From: Actinomyces sp. oral taxon 414
Lineage (GTDB): Bacteria; Actinomycetota; Actinomycetes; Actinomycetales; Actinomycetaceae
DNA length: 64,000 nucleotides
Assembly: GCF_001278845.1 (NCBI RefSeq)
Contig: NZ_CP012590.1
Coordinates: 2,604,001 to 2,668,000 of the forward strand
Direction: 5' to 3'
Shown here: piece by piece, positions 56,980 to 64,000 of the stretch
Numbering within the stretch: position 1 is the stretch's first letter
Layout: each line of letters starts with the position of its first letter
Made by a program: the position numbers and the translations under genes
The notes under the pieces: model-generated
What the model was told of the DNA's origin: nothing
Database searches by the model: none
Seen by the model: only the letters and a program-made list of their open reading frames with translations

Positions 56980-57708
56980 TCATAGCAGGAGGGTCGTGGC
57001 GACGACGCCGGCGACCGCGAGCGCGGCCGCCGCGACCGGCGCGGCGTCCCACCGGCCCGACCACGGCCGGCCGTCGGCGGGCGGGGCGGGCTCCTGCGCC
57101 GGGACCCTGCCCATGCGCCGGGCGCGGCGCCGCAGCCGGTCCGTCAGCGCCATGTGCTCCGCGCGGGCGGCGCGGTAGAGGTCCAGCAGGTAGCCGGCGT
57201 CGTCGCAGTTCATGTGGGTGCGGTAGAGGCGGGGCGGGGCCGTCTCGTCCGGGGAGGGCGTCACGTACTCCTCCCCGACGCCGGGCTCGCGGTCGCGGCG
57301 TGCCAGCGCGGCGAGTACGCCGCTGCGCTGGCACGCCGCGACCGCCACGCGCCTGGTCGTCCCCGCACCGCCGGAGCCCGCGTCGGCGTCGTCGCCGGCA
57401 CCGGCGTCGGCGTCGGCGAGCACCAGGACGAGCCCCCACCGGGACTGCACGTCGGTCACGGCGTCCCATGCCACCCGGTGGGAGCGGAAGGCGTTGCGCA
57501 CGCGGATCGACTCCTGATCGAGGCGCATGAGCGGCCGCCACCACAGCAGCCAGGCGGCGACCGTCACGGCGAAGGCCGCGGACAGGGCCTGGAGCCCGTG
57601 CCCGTAGCCGTCGGCGAGCCAGATGACCGCGACCGGGTACAGGCCGATCAGGCCGACGACGGCAACGCCGAGGCGGCCGAGGAGCGAGCGCAGGACGATG
57701 GTGGGCAC
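56980..57708 (-). CDS. PH-like two-helix membrane protein
   Basis: 242 residues. Helices at about 14-33 (VAVVGLIGLYPVAVIWLAD) and 40-57 precede a bacterial PH-like domain (SIRVRNAFRSHRVAWDAVTD, WGLVLVLADADAG). A low-complexity loop follows, and a terminal helix (VAAAALAVAGVVATTLLL) ends the protein. Same class as the proteins at 25355, 27001 and 27840. The GTG start has GAGGAC just before it. It is last in line after the ABC transporter genes, 52 bases beyond the substrate-binding gene's stop, possibly cotranscribed. Function unknown. Confidence 0.65.
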   Translation of the reverse strand: MPTIVLRSLLGRLGVAVVGLIGLYPVAVIWLADGYGHGLQALSAAFAVTVAAWLLWWRPLMRLDQESIRVRNAFRSHRVAWDAVTDVQSRWGLVLVLADADAGAGDDADAGSGGAGTTRRVAVAACQRSGVLAALARRDREPGVGEEYVTPSPDETAPPRLYRTHMNCDDAGYLLDLYRAARAEHMALTDRLRRRARRMGRVPAQEPAPPADGRPWSGRWDAAPVAAAALAVAGVVATTLLL

Positions 57709-57759
57709 GTCCTCACCCCGCCCCGCCCGGATGCGCGGGGCGCACGGCGCCGCTGCGAG

Positions 57760-59454
57760 TCACTGCGGCATGTAGCCGATGTTCTCGTAGCCGACCGTGG
57801 ACAGCCCGAAGGACCCGAAGTTGGCGAGGGTCTTCGGCACCGCGTTGTAGTCGGCGCGCGAGTAGATCGGGATGATGGCCGCGAGGTTCCAGATCTCCTT
57901 GTCGGCCTGGTTGGCCAGCTCGATGCGCTTGTCGGGGTCGGGCTCGACGGCGATCTTGGAGATGAGGTCCTCCAGCGCCTCGGACCAGACGTGGGAGCGG
58001 TTGGAGGCCGAGTCCTTGCCGAAGAGCTGCCCGATGTTCGCCAGCGGGTAGGGGGTGCCGATCCAGGCGTAGGTGACGATCTCGAACTTCCCCGGGGAGA
58101 CCCGCTCGGGGAAGAAGTCGTCGTCGTTGGTGTCGTCCATGACGATCTCGACGCCGATGTCCTTCATATTGGCCTGGAGGATCTTGCCCTCGGTGGCCGA
58201 GGTCGCGGTGTCGGGCAGGCGCAGGTACTTGATGGACAGGGTCTGGCCGTCCTTCTCGCGGAACTCCTTGCCCTCGGGCAGCACCCAGCCGAGCTCCTCG
58301 AGCTCCTTGATCGCCTGGTCCTTGTTGAAGGTCAGGTCGCCGGAGTTGTCCTGGTACCCCTTCTGCTGGGGCATGAACAGGTGGTTGCCGAGGAGCAGCT
58401 GGCTCGCCGGGACCGGCAGCCCCTGGAGGTCGGCCTGGGCCACCGTGAGGCGGTCGATCCCCTTGACCAGGGCCTGGCGCAGCTTCTGGTCCGCGAGGAT
58501 GCCGCTCGAGCCGTTCATCGTGTAGTGGCGCCACTGGGTGCCGTAGGCCTGCCGGATCACGGCGTCGGCCCGCTTCTGGCACTGCTGGTAGGTGGAGGCG
58601 TCGATAATGCTGTTGGCGACGTCGATCTCGTTGTTGGCGAAGGCGGTGCCGATCTGGCTGGTGTCGATGACCTTGAGGGTGACCTTGTCGAGCAGCGCCT
58701 CCTCGCCCCACCAGCCGGGGTTGCGCTCCAGGGTGAGGAACTGGCCGGTCGAGTCCGCCGCGGTCACAATGAAGGGGCCGGTCCAGTGGGCCGTGACGCT
58801 CCCGTCGGTCCAGGACGCGAAGGCGCTCGCGTCCTTCGTCAGGGCCGCGGGCACGATGAAGCCCGACAGGATGTTGGACCAGTCGGGGAAGGTGGACTTG
58901 AAGGTCGTGATCATCTCGAACTGGTCGGCGCCCTGCTCGATGGACTCGATGCTGTTCCAGCCGTCGGTCGAGGCCACCATCTCGGTGAAGGTCGGGTCGT
59001 CCCCGTTGCAGGCCTTCCACACGCCCTGGTAGTCGGCCACCTGGATCGGCTCCCCGCTGTTCCACTTGGCCTTGGGGTTCAGGTGCATGGTGACGACCGT
59101 CTTGCCGTCCTTCTCCTCCGCGTTGTAGTCGAGGCAGAACTCGGTGCGCACGGTGAAGGACGCGTCCTCGGCGTAGATCCAATTCTGGACGCCCACGAAG
59201 TACTGCAGGATGGAGCCGTTGTCACCGACGTTCCCGTCGAGGTGGAGCGGGTTGTAATTGGGGATCATCGCCGAGATCGGAATCCGCAGCTCGCCCCCCT
59301 TCTGCAGGGCGGAGCGGTCCTGCGGATTGATGTCCGAGGCGGTGAGGGCGACGGGGGAATCCGAGCCGGGCTTGGACGAGCCGCACGCGGCGAGGGCGGC
59401 GAGGGCGGCGAGGGATGCGGTGCCTCCGAGGAAGAGGCGGCGGTTGATCATCAT
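57760..59454 (-). CDS. Peptide/nickel-type ABC transporter substrate-binding lipoprotein
   Basis: 564 residues, SBP family 5 (OppA/DppA). NRRLFLGGTASLAALAALAA plus Cys24 combines a twin-arginine-like signal with a lipobox. MHLNPKAKWNSGEPIQVADY is the family signature (about 120-140), and PDWSNILSGFIVPAALT and VLPEGKEFREKDGQ follow. It should bind peptides outside the membrane for the permeases encoded upstream. GGAG lies six bases before the ATG. Operon order on this strand: permease B, permease C, ATPase, binding protein. Confidence 0.93.
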   Translation of the reverse strand: MMINRRLFLGGTASLAALAALAACGSSKPGSDSPVALTASDINPQDRSALQKGGELRIPISAMIPNYNPLHLDGNVGDNGSILQYFVGVQNWIYAEDASFTVRTEFCLDYNAEEKDGKTVVTMHLNPKAKWNSGEPIQVADYQGVWKACNGDDPTFTEMVASTDGWNSIESIEQGADQFEMITTFKSTFPDWSNILSGFIVPAALTKDASAFASWTDGSVTAHWTGPFIVTAADSTGQFLTLERNPGWWGEEALLDKVTLKVIDTSQIGTAFANNEIDVANSIIDASTYQQCQKRADAVIRQAYGTQWRHYTMNGSSGILADQKLRQALVKGIDRLTVAQADLQGLPVPASQLLLGNHLFMPQQKGYQDNSGDLTFNKDQAIKELEELGWVLPEGKEFREKDGQTLSIKYLRLPDTATSATEGKILQANMKDIGVEIVMDDTNDDDFFPERVSPGKFEIVTYAWIGTPYPLANIGQLFGKDSASNRSHVWSEALEDLISKIAVEPDPDKRIELANQADKEIWNLAAIIPIYSRADYNAVPKTLANFGSFGLSTVGYENIGYMPQ

Positions 59455-59554
59455 GGGAGCTCCAATCGAGTGAGGGCGGAATGGAAGCGGGTGAGGAGCG
59501 CGCGGCTCGGAGCGTCAGCCCGGCTCGGCGGCGAACCGCGCGGAGAAATCGCGC

Positions 59555-61720
59555 TCAGAACACATTCGCGTGCTCGGGATAGTAGCAGGCCGCGCCGTGA
59601 TCGGCGCCCAGCGAGGAGGGGGCCGGCATCGCCTCGACGCACGCCAGGCGTTCGTCGTCGGTGAGGTCATTGGCGAACTTCGGGCAGCGGGTCCGGAACG
59701 GGCACCCCGACGGCGGATTGGCGGGGCTGGGCAGGTCGCCCTTGAGGATGATCCTGGAGCGCGTGCGCTCCTTGGCGGGGTCCGGGATCGGGATCGCGGA
59801 CAGCAGCGCCTGGGTGTAGGGGTGGGCGGGCGCGTCGAAGACGGCGTCGACGTCCCCGATCTCGACGATCCTGCCCAGGTACATCACCGCCACCCGGTCG
59901 GCGATGTGGCGCACCACCGACAGGTCGTGGGCGACGAAGAGGTAGCTCAGCCCCAGGGTGGCGCGCAGCTCGTCGAGCAGGTTGATGACGCCGGCCTGGA
60001 TGGACACGTCCAGGGCGGAGACGGGTTCGTCCAGGACCAGGAGGCTCGGGTTCAGGGCCAGGGCCCGGGCGATGCCGATGCGCTGGCGCTGGCCGCCGGA
60101 GAAGTTCCGGGCGTAGCGGTTGGCGTGGCTCGGCTCGAGCCCGACCAGCTCCATGAGCTCGTCGACCCTCGGCGCGATATCGGCCCTCCTCCAGCCGTTG
60201 GCGCGCAGCGGCTCGGCGATGAGGTCGAAGACGGGCAGACGCGGGTCCAGGGACGCCATGGGGTCCTGGAAGACGATCTGGATGTCGCGGCGCATGGCGC
60301 GGCGCTGGGAGCGCGAGATCCCGGCCGTGTCCTTGGACAGGACCACGATGCTGCCGGACTGGGGCGCCTTGAGGTCGAGGACCTCCAGCAGCGTCGTCGT
60401 CTTGCCGCAGCCGGACTCTCCCACCAGGGCGAGGGTCTCGCCCTTGCGGACGTCGAAGGAGATGCCCGATACGGCGTGAACCGTGCCCACGCGCCGCTTG
60501 AAGACGGCCCCCTTCATGAGCGGGAACTCCTTGACCAGATCCGTGACGCGCAGGACCTCTTCGCGCTGCTCGTGCGGAAGATCGAGCTCCTCGGGGGTCT
60601 TGAGCTTGGGCAGGGGGTAGATGTCCTGGTAGCCCAGGCCCTCCGCCTCGATCCGCGGGAAACGGCGGCAGGCCGAGTGCTGCGGGCCGGCGGGCGCATC
60701 GCCGAGGGCGCCGGGGGCGTCGTCGGGGCGCACCCGGGTCAGTGCGGGTTCGCCGTCGAGGCACTCGTCCTCGGTCATCGGGCAGCGCGGGGCGAAGGGG
60801 CATCCCGTCGGCTCGGTCAGCAGCGACGGGGGGTTGCCGTCGAGGGTGGCCAGCGCCGAGTCCTTCTTGGAGTCCAGGCGCGGCAGGGCGCCGAGGAGTC
60901 CGATCGTGTACGGCATCCGGGGGCGGTAGAAGATGTCGTCGACGTCCCCGGACTCCACGATGCGCCCGGCGTACATGACGGCGACGCGGTCGGCCATGCC
61001 CGCCACGACCCCCAGGTCGTGGGTGATCATAATGACCCCGGCGCCGGTCTCCTGCTTGGCCGCGCGCAGCACGTCGAGGATCTGGGCCTGGATGGTCACG
61101 TCCAGGGCCGTGGTGGGCTCGTCGGCGATAATGAGATCGGGGTCGTTGGCGATGGCGATGGCGATGACGGCGCGCTGGCGCATGCCGCCGGAGAACTCGT
61201 GGGGGTAGGCGTTGATCCGCACCTCCGGGTTGGGGATGCCCACGAGGTCGAGCAGCTCGACGGCGCGCTTGCGCGCGTCCTTGTCGCCGATGCCGCGCCG
61301 GTGGATCTTGAGCGCTTCGATGATCTGTTGGCCCACCGTGTACACGGGGGTGAGCGCGGACAGCGGGTCCTGGAAGACCATGGCGATCTGGGAGCCGCGG
61401 AGCTGGGACATGTAGGAGTCGGAGCGGCCGAGGAGCTCGGTGCCGTGGAGCCTGACCGACCCGGAGACCGAGGCCGTCTCGTCGAGCAGTCCCATGACCG
61501 CCGTCGAGGTGACGGATTTGCCCGAGCCGGACTCGCCGACCAGGGCGAGGACCTCGCCGCGGCGCACATCGAGGTCGACTCCGCGCACCGCGTGGACGCG
61601 GCCGTTCTCGGAGGGGAAGGTGACTGCGAGGCCGCGGACCTGGAGGAGGGGCGCGTCCGAGGCTGGGTCCGGCTGGGCGTCGGAGTCGAATCGGAGGGTT
61701 TCCTGCTTGAAGCGGCTCAT
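59555..61720 (-). CDS. Fused dual-domain peptide ABC transporter ATPase (OppD-OppF)
   Basis: 721 residues with two complete ABC ATPase domains in one chain. Domain 1: Walker [18 protein letters not shown] (about 58-74), signature EFSGGMRQR, Walker B DLIIADEP, and the oligopeptide motif [14 protein letters not shown]. Domain 2: [35 protein letters not shown], then [12 protein letters not shown]. Separate genes (oppD, oppF) are the usual form. The ATG overlaps the upstream permease stop (ATGA) with GGAGG nearby. It powers uptake with the permeases and binding protein of the operon. Confidence 0.95.
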   Translation of the reverse strand: MSRFKQETLRFDSDAQPDPASDAPLLQVRGLAVTFPSENGRVHAVRGVDLDVRRGEVLALVGESGSGKSVTSTAVMGLLDETASVSGSVRLHGTELLGRSDSYMSQLRGSQIAMVFQDPLSALTPVYTVGQQIIEALKIHRRGIGDKDARKRAVELLDLVGIPNPEVRINAYPHEFSGGMRQRAVIAIAIANDPDLIIADEPTTALDVTIQAQILDVLRAAKQETGAGVIMITHDLGVVAGMADRVAVMYAGRIVESGDVDDIFYRPRMPYTIGLLGALPRLDSKKDSALATLDGNPPSLLTEPTGCPFAPRCPMTEDECLDGEPALTRVRPDDAPGALGDAPAGPQHSACRRFPRIEAEGLGYQDIYPLPKLKTPEELDLPHEQREEVLRVTDLVKEFPLMKGAVFKRRVGTVHAVSGISFDVRKGETLALVGESGCGKTTTLLEVLDLKAPQSGSIVVLSKDTAGISRSQRRAMRRDIQIVFQDPMASLDPRLPVFDLIAEPLRANGWRRADIAPRVDELMELVGLEPSHANRYARNFSGGQRQRIGIARALALNPSLLVLDEPVSALDVSIQAGVINLLDELRATLGLSYLFVAHDLSVVRHIADRVAVMYLGRIVEIGDVDAVFDAPAHPYTQALLSAIPIPDPAKERTRSRIILKGDLPSPANPPSGCPFRTRCPKFANDLTDDERLACVEAMPAPSSLGADHGAACYYPEHANVF

Positions 61721-62703
61721 GCCCGGCCTCCGGACTTGGACGAGGAGTCGAACGCGTCGCGCACGCCGTCGCCGATGAGGTTGACGCACACCAGCAGGAT
61801 GACCAGGACGAGGGCGGGGTAGACGAAGGTCCACGGGAAGACCGCGACGTCGCCCTGCGACTGGGCGATGAGAGTGCCCAGTGAGGTCTGCGGCGGTTTG
61901 ACGCCGAAGCCGAAGTAGGACAGGGACGTCTCCGACATGACGGCGACGGCCACGCCCAGGGTGCCGTCGATAATGATGTAGGAGGCGATGTTCGGCAGGA
62001 TGTGACGGCCGATGATTGTGGGCGCCCTGACCCCCATGTACTTCGCCGCCGTCACGTACTCCATGTTGCGCACGCTCAGCGTCATCGAGCGGATGACGCG
62101 CGCCGACAGCATCCAGCCGAAGATCGCCAGGAGGAGGATGAAGGCCGGGATCGAGCCCTTGGACTGCGCCGAGATGCTCTGGCTGACGATGGCGATGAGC
62201 AGGAAGGAGGGAACCACCAGGAGCAGGTCGATGACCCACAGGGCGACCCGGTCGAACCAGCCGCCGAAGTACGCGGCCGCACTGCCGACGACGGCGGCGA
62301 CGGCGACCTGTATGCCGGCGACGCTCAGCCCGATGACGAGCGACTTGCGCAGCCCCTCGACGGTCATGGCGAAGACGTCGGAGCCGTCCTTGGTGGTGCC
62401 CAGCCAGTGGTTGGCGCTGGGCGGGGAGTTGAAGGCCAGGAAGTCGGACTCGGTGTAGTCGTACTGGGAGATGTGGGGGCCCACGATCGCGAAGGCCACA
62501 ATGAAGATGAAGCCGACCAGGCCGAGGACGGCGCTCCGGTTGCGCAGGAAGCGGCGGCGGAAGATCTGCCCGCGGGTCAGGCGCCTGGCGTCGGTCGCCT
62601 TCTTGGCCGCGACGATGGCGTGCTCGCCCGCGCCCTGGCCGATGGTCGGCCGGTCGACGGGGCGCGAACCGGGGCTGCCCTGGTTCATCTCGACATTGCT
62701 CAT
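61717..62703 (-). CDS. Peptide ABC transporter permease (DppC/OppC type)
   Basis: 328 residues. An N-terminal cytoplasmic stretch (to about 55) is followed by helix [20 protein letters not shown] and five more helices. The [20 protein letters not shown] motif is the OppC periplasmic signature. [20 protein letters not shown] is the EAA loop that contacts the ATPase. It starts just after the DppB-type permease stop (3-base gap) and overlaps the ATPase gene by four bases. Confidence 0.94.
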   Translation of the reverse strand: MSNVEMNQGSPGSRPVDRPTIGQGAGEHAIVAAKKATDARRLTRGQIFRRRFLRNRSAVLGLVGFIFIVAFAIVGPHISQYDYTESDFLAFNSPPSANHWLGTTKDGSDVFAMTVEGLRKSLVIGLSVAGIQVAVAAVVGSAAAYFGGWFDRVALWVIDLLLVVPSFLLIAIVSQSISAQSKGSIPAFILLLAIFGWMLSARVIRSMTLSVRNMEYVTAAKYMGVRAPTIIGRHILPNIASYIIIDGTLGVAVAVMSETSLSYFGFGVKPPQTSLGTLIAQSQGDVAVFPWTFVYPALVLVILLVCVNLIGDGVRDAFDSSSKSGGRA

Positions 62704-62706
62704 GAT

Positions 62707-63666
62707 TCAGCTCACCCTCACGCGCGGGTCGATAACGGCGACCAGGACGTCCGACAGCAGCGCGCCGATGAGCGTCATCGTGCCGGAGAAGGCGACGACG
62801 GCGACGGTGCCGTTGATGTCCGCCGTACTGATCGAGGTGATGGAGTACTCCCCCAGTCCGTGCCAGGTGAAGACCGTCTCGGTGATGGCCGCGCCGGTGA
62901 ACAGGCCCGTCAGGGCGAAGGCGAAGAAGGTGCCCATGGGGATCAGTGCCGTGCGCAGCGCGTGGCGGGTGATCGCCTTGCGCTTGATCAGGCCCTTGGC
63001 CCGGGCGGTGCGGACATAGTCGGCCCCCAGGGTGTCGAGCATGAGGTTGCGCTGATAGCGGGAGTAGGAGGCGATTCCGTTGAGCGACATGGATATCGTC
63101 GGCAGCAGCAGGTGCTGGGCGCGCCCCAGGACGCCCGAGCCCTCGCCCACGAACTCGAAGTACTGCCCGCCGAGCAGCTGGTTGGCCTCAATGGCGCCGA
63201 GCTTGAGGAAGAGCGCGAGGACCATGACCGGGGTGGAGATGACGACGAGGGACAGGAAAGTGGCGACGCGGTCGGAGATCGAGTACTGCTTGGTGGCGGT
63301 CCAGGCGCCCAGTGCGGTTCCCAGCCCCATGCCGACGAAGGATCCCAGGAAGACCAGGCGGACCGAGACCCACATGCGGCGGGAGATGATCTCGCCGACG
63401 TCCTCGCCCTTGGGGGTCTTGCCCCAGTCCCAGTGGGTGAGGACTCCCGTGGCCCAGACGCGGAAGCGGTCCATCACCGGATCGTTGGGGTTGATGTTGT
63501 AGGACGTCAGCGTGGCGTATATGCCGTCCCAGTTGAGCTTGGTGTTGCCCGGGTCGTAGAGGCGGAGCGGATTGAGCTGGGTGGCGGCGAGGAAGTACGC
63601 CAAGACGGTGGCGATCACCAGTAGGAGCGCGTAGTTCGCGATCCTGCGCACTAGGTAGGGGAGCAT
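62707..63666 (-). CDS. Peptide ABC transporter permease (DppB/OppB type)
   Basis: 319 residues. It starts [20 protein letters not shown], the typical OppB beginning with a first helix; five further helices follow, and [20 protein letters not shown] is the EAA loop. A longer in-frame start at 63837 would add 57 residues with no motif, so the ATG at 63666 is preferred. First gene of the operon; the promoter region is 63667-63900. Pore partner of the OppC-type permease. Confidence 0.93.
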   Translation of the reverse strand: MLPYLVRRIANYALLLVIATVLAYFLAATQLNPLRLYDPGNTKLNWDGIYATLTSYNINPNDPVMDRFRVWATGVLTHWDWGKTPKGEDVGEIISRRMWVSVRLVFLGSFVGMGLGTALGAWTATKQYSISDRVATFLSLVVISTPVMVLALFLKLGAIEANQLLGGQYFEFVGEGSGVLGRAQHLLLPTISMSLNGIASYSRYQRNLMLDTLGADYVRTARAKGLIKRKAITRHALRTALIPMGTFFAFALTGLFTGAAITETVFTWHGLGEYSITSISTADINGTVAVVAFSGTMTLIGALLSDVLVAVIDPRVRVS

Positions 63667-63940
63667 TCGGTCGGTCTTCTCTTCCGGAGGCCCGAGCGGA
63701 GCCGCGCGGCCGCGCGGGTGCGGCGGCGGACCCGTCCGGTTACGGACATCTCCGCGCCCACCCGGAACACCCGGAAGATGACACCGTGTGGCGCGGACTG
63801 GGCACACGATACCCGAATCCCGAAACGCGTCCGACACGTCGCCGCCGCCCGCCCCGCCGCGAAGGCCCGGGCGGGGCGGGCGCCGCCGGACGATCCGCCG
63901 CCGGCCCGCGCCGGCGCCCCGGGCCCGCGCCGCCGGGAGG
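63667..63940. other. Transporter operon upstream region
   Basis: Non-coding. A plausible promoter patch is the AT-richer part around 63770-63825 (ACACCGTGTGG, ACACGATAC). The rest is very GC rich with no feature. Confidence 0.35.
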
Positions 63941-64000
63941 TCAGCGCGCCGGAACCGCGCCGTCGCCGTACAGGGGGATGGAGGCCCCCGGTACGGCCTC
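63941..64000 (-). CDS. Partial gene, C-terminus only
   Basis: The minus-strand frame entering from the right edge reads EAVPGASIPLYGDGAVPAR and stops at 63941-63943. It is open to the window edge and looks like the tail of a gene that continues beyond. Nineteen residues are too few for a family call. Confidence 0.4.
   Translation of the reverse strand, partial: EAVPGASIPLYGDGAVPAR

Overview
The window is a very GC-rich chromosomal segment of an actinobacterium. Gene content fits the Actinomycetaceae (Actinomyces/Schaalia type), but this is inference without a database search. The pointers are menaquinone genes (menG, menC, menA), a three-subunit succinate dehydrogenase/fumarate reductase with one membrane subunit, an actinobacterial-type dapD with dapC, a SigK/RskA pair, a 7Fe ferredoxin, many GTG starts and many 4-base ATGA/GTGA overlaps. 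No rRNA or tRNA gene was seen.

Layout: 0-3.8 kb is gene-free except for a decayed IS481-type element, and is packed with palindromic repeats. 3.8-9.0 kb carries menG, an HtrA protease, menC and ornithine carbamoyltransferase. 9.0-12.4 kb holds two tandem paralogous membrane proteins and a HicB-like protein, followed by a DUF3800 gene of lower GC. 14-15.4 kb is arginine deiminase. 15.7-17.8 kb is a tandem-repeat TPR gene broken by one base in a G tract. 17.8-19.6 kb is repeats plus a candidate 51-residue peptide gene. 19.6-23.5 kb is a dipZ-sigK-rskA operon with a divergent MSDG-repeat lipoprotein. 23.5-25.2 kb is a DprA-like plus phosphoribosyltransferase pair. 25.4-31.9 kb contains menA, several small PH-like membrane proteins, a phosphoglycerate-mutase-family protein and dapD. 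31.9-33.9 kb is a repeat nest. 33.9-37.4 kb is sdhCAB. 37.6-39.5 kb has a methyltransferase, a small membrane protein and an orphan CRISPR array. 40-47.1 kb has gltA, a YefM/YoeB module, a GH1 glycosidase, an AlbA_2/Schlafen-type regulator and dapC. 47.1-51.0 kb is a second repeat nest with a decayed IS110-type transposase between long inverted repeats. 51-57.7 kb has fdxA, a VanW protein, typA and a PH-like protein. 57.8-63.7 kb is a peptide ABC transporter operon. A partial gene ends the window.

How the genes work together: menaquinone synthesis supplies the quinone for the SdhCAB complex and for fermentative succinate metabolism. gltA belongs to the same central metabolism. argF/arcA belong to arginine metabolism. 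dapD and dapC make diaminopimelate. dipZ-sigK-rskA with the divergent lipoprotein looks like a compact SigK regulon, with plausible SigK-type promoters in the shared intergenic region.

The most distinctive part is the non-coding DNA. At least seven dyad-rich repeat families recur in the gene gaps. Some form a compound unit seen three times, one has an inverted loop between its two copies, and two nests (32-33 kb and 47-50 kb) share several families. The other leads are the DprA-like/PRTase operon, two related amphipathic peptide ORFs followed by hairpins, the possible phase-variable TPR gene, and a leaderless promoter whose spacer is a perfect operator-like palindrome.
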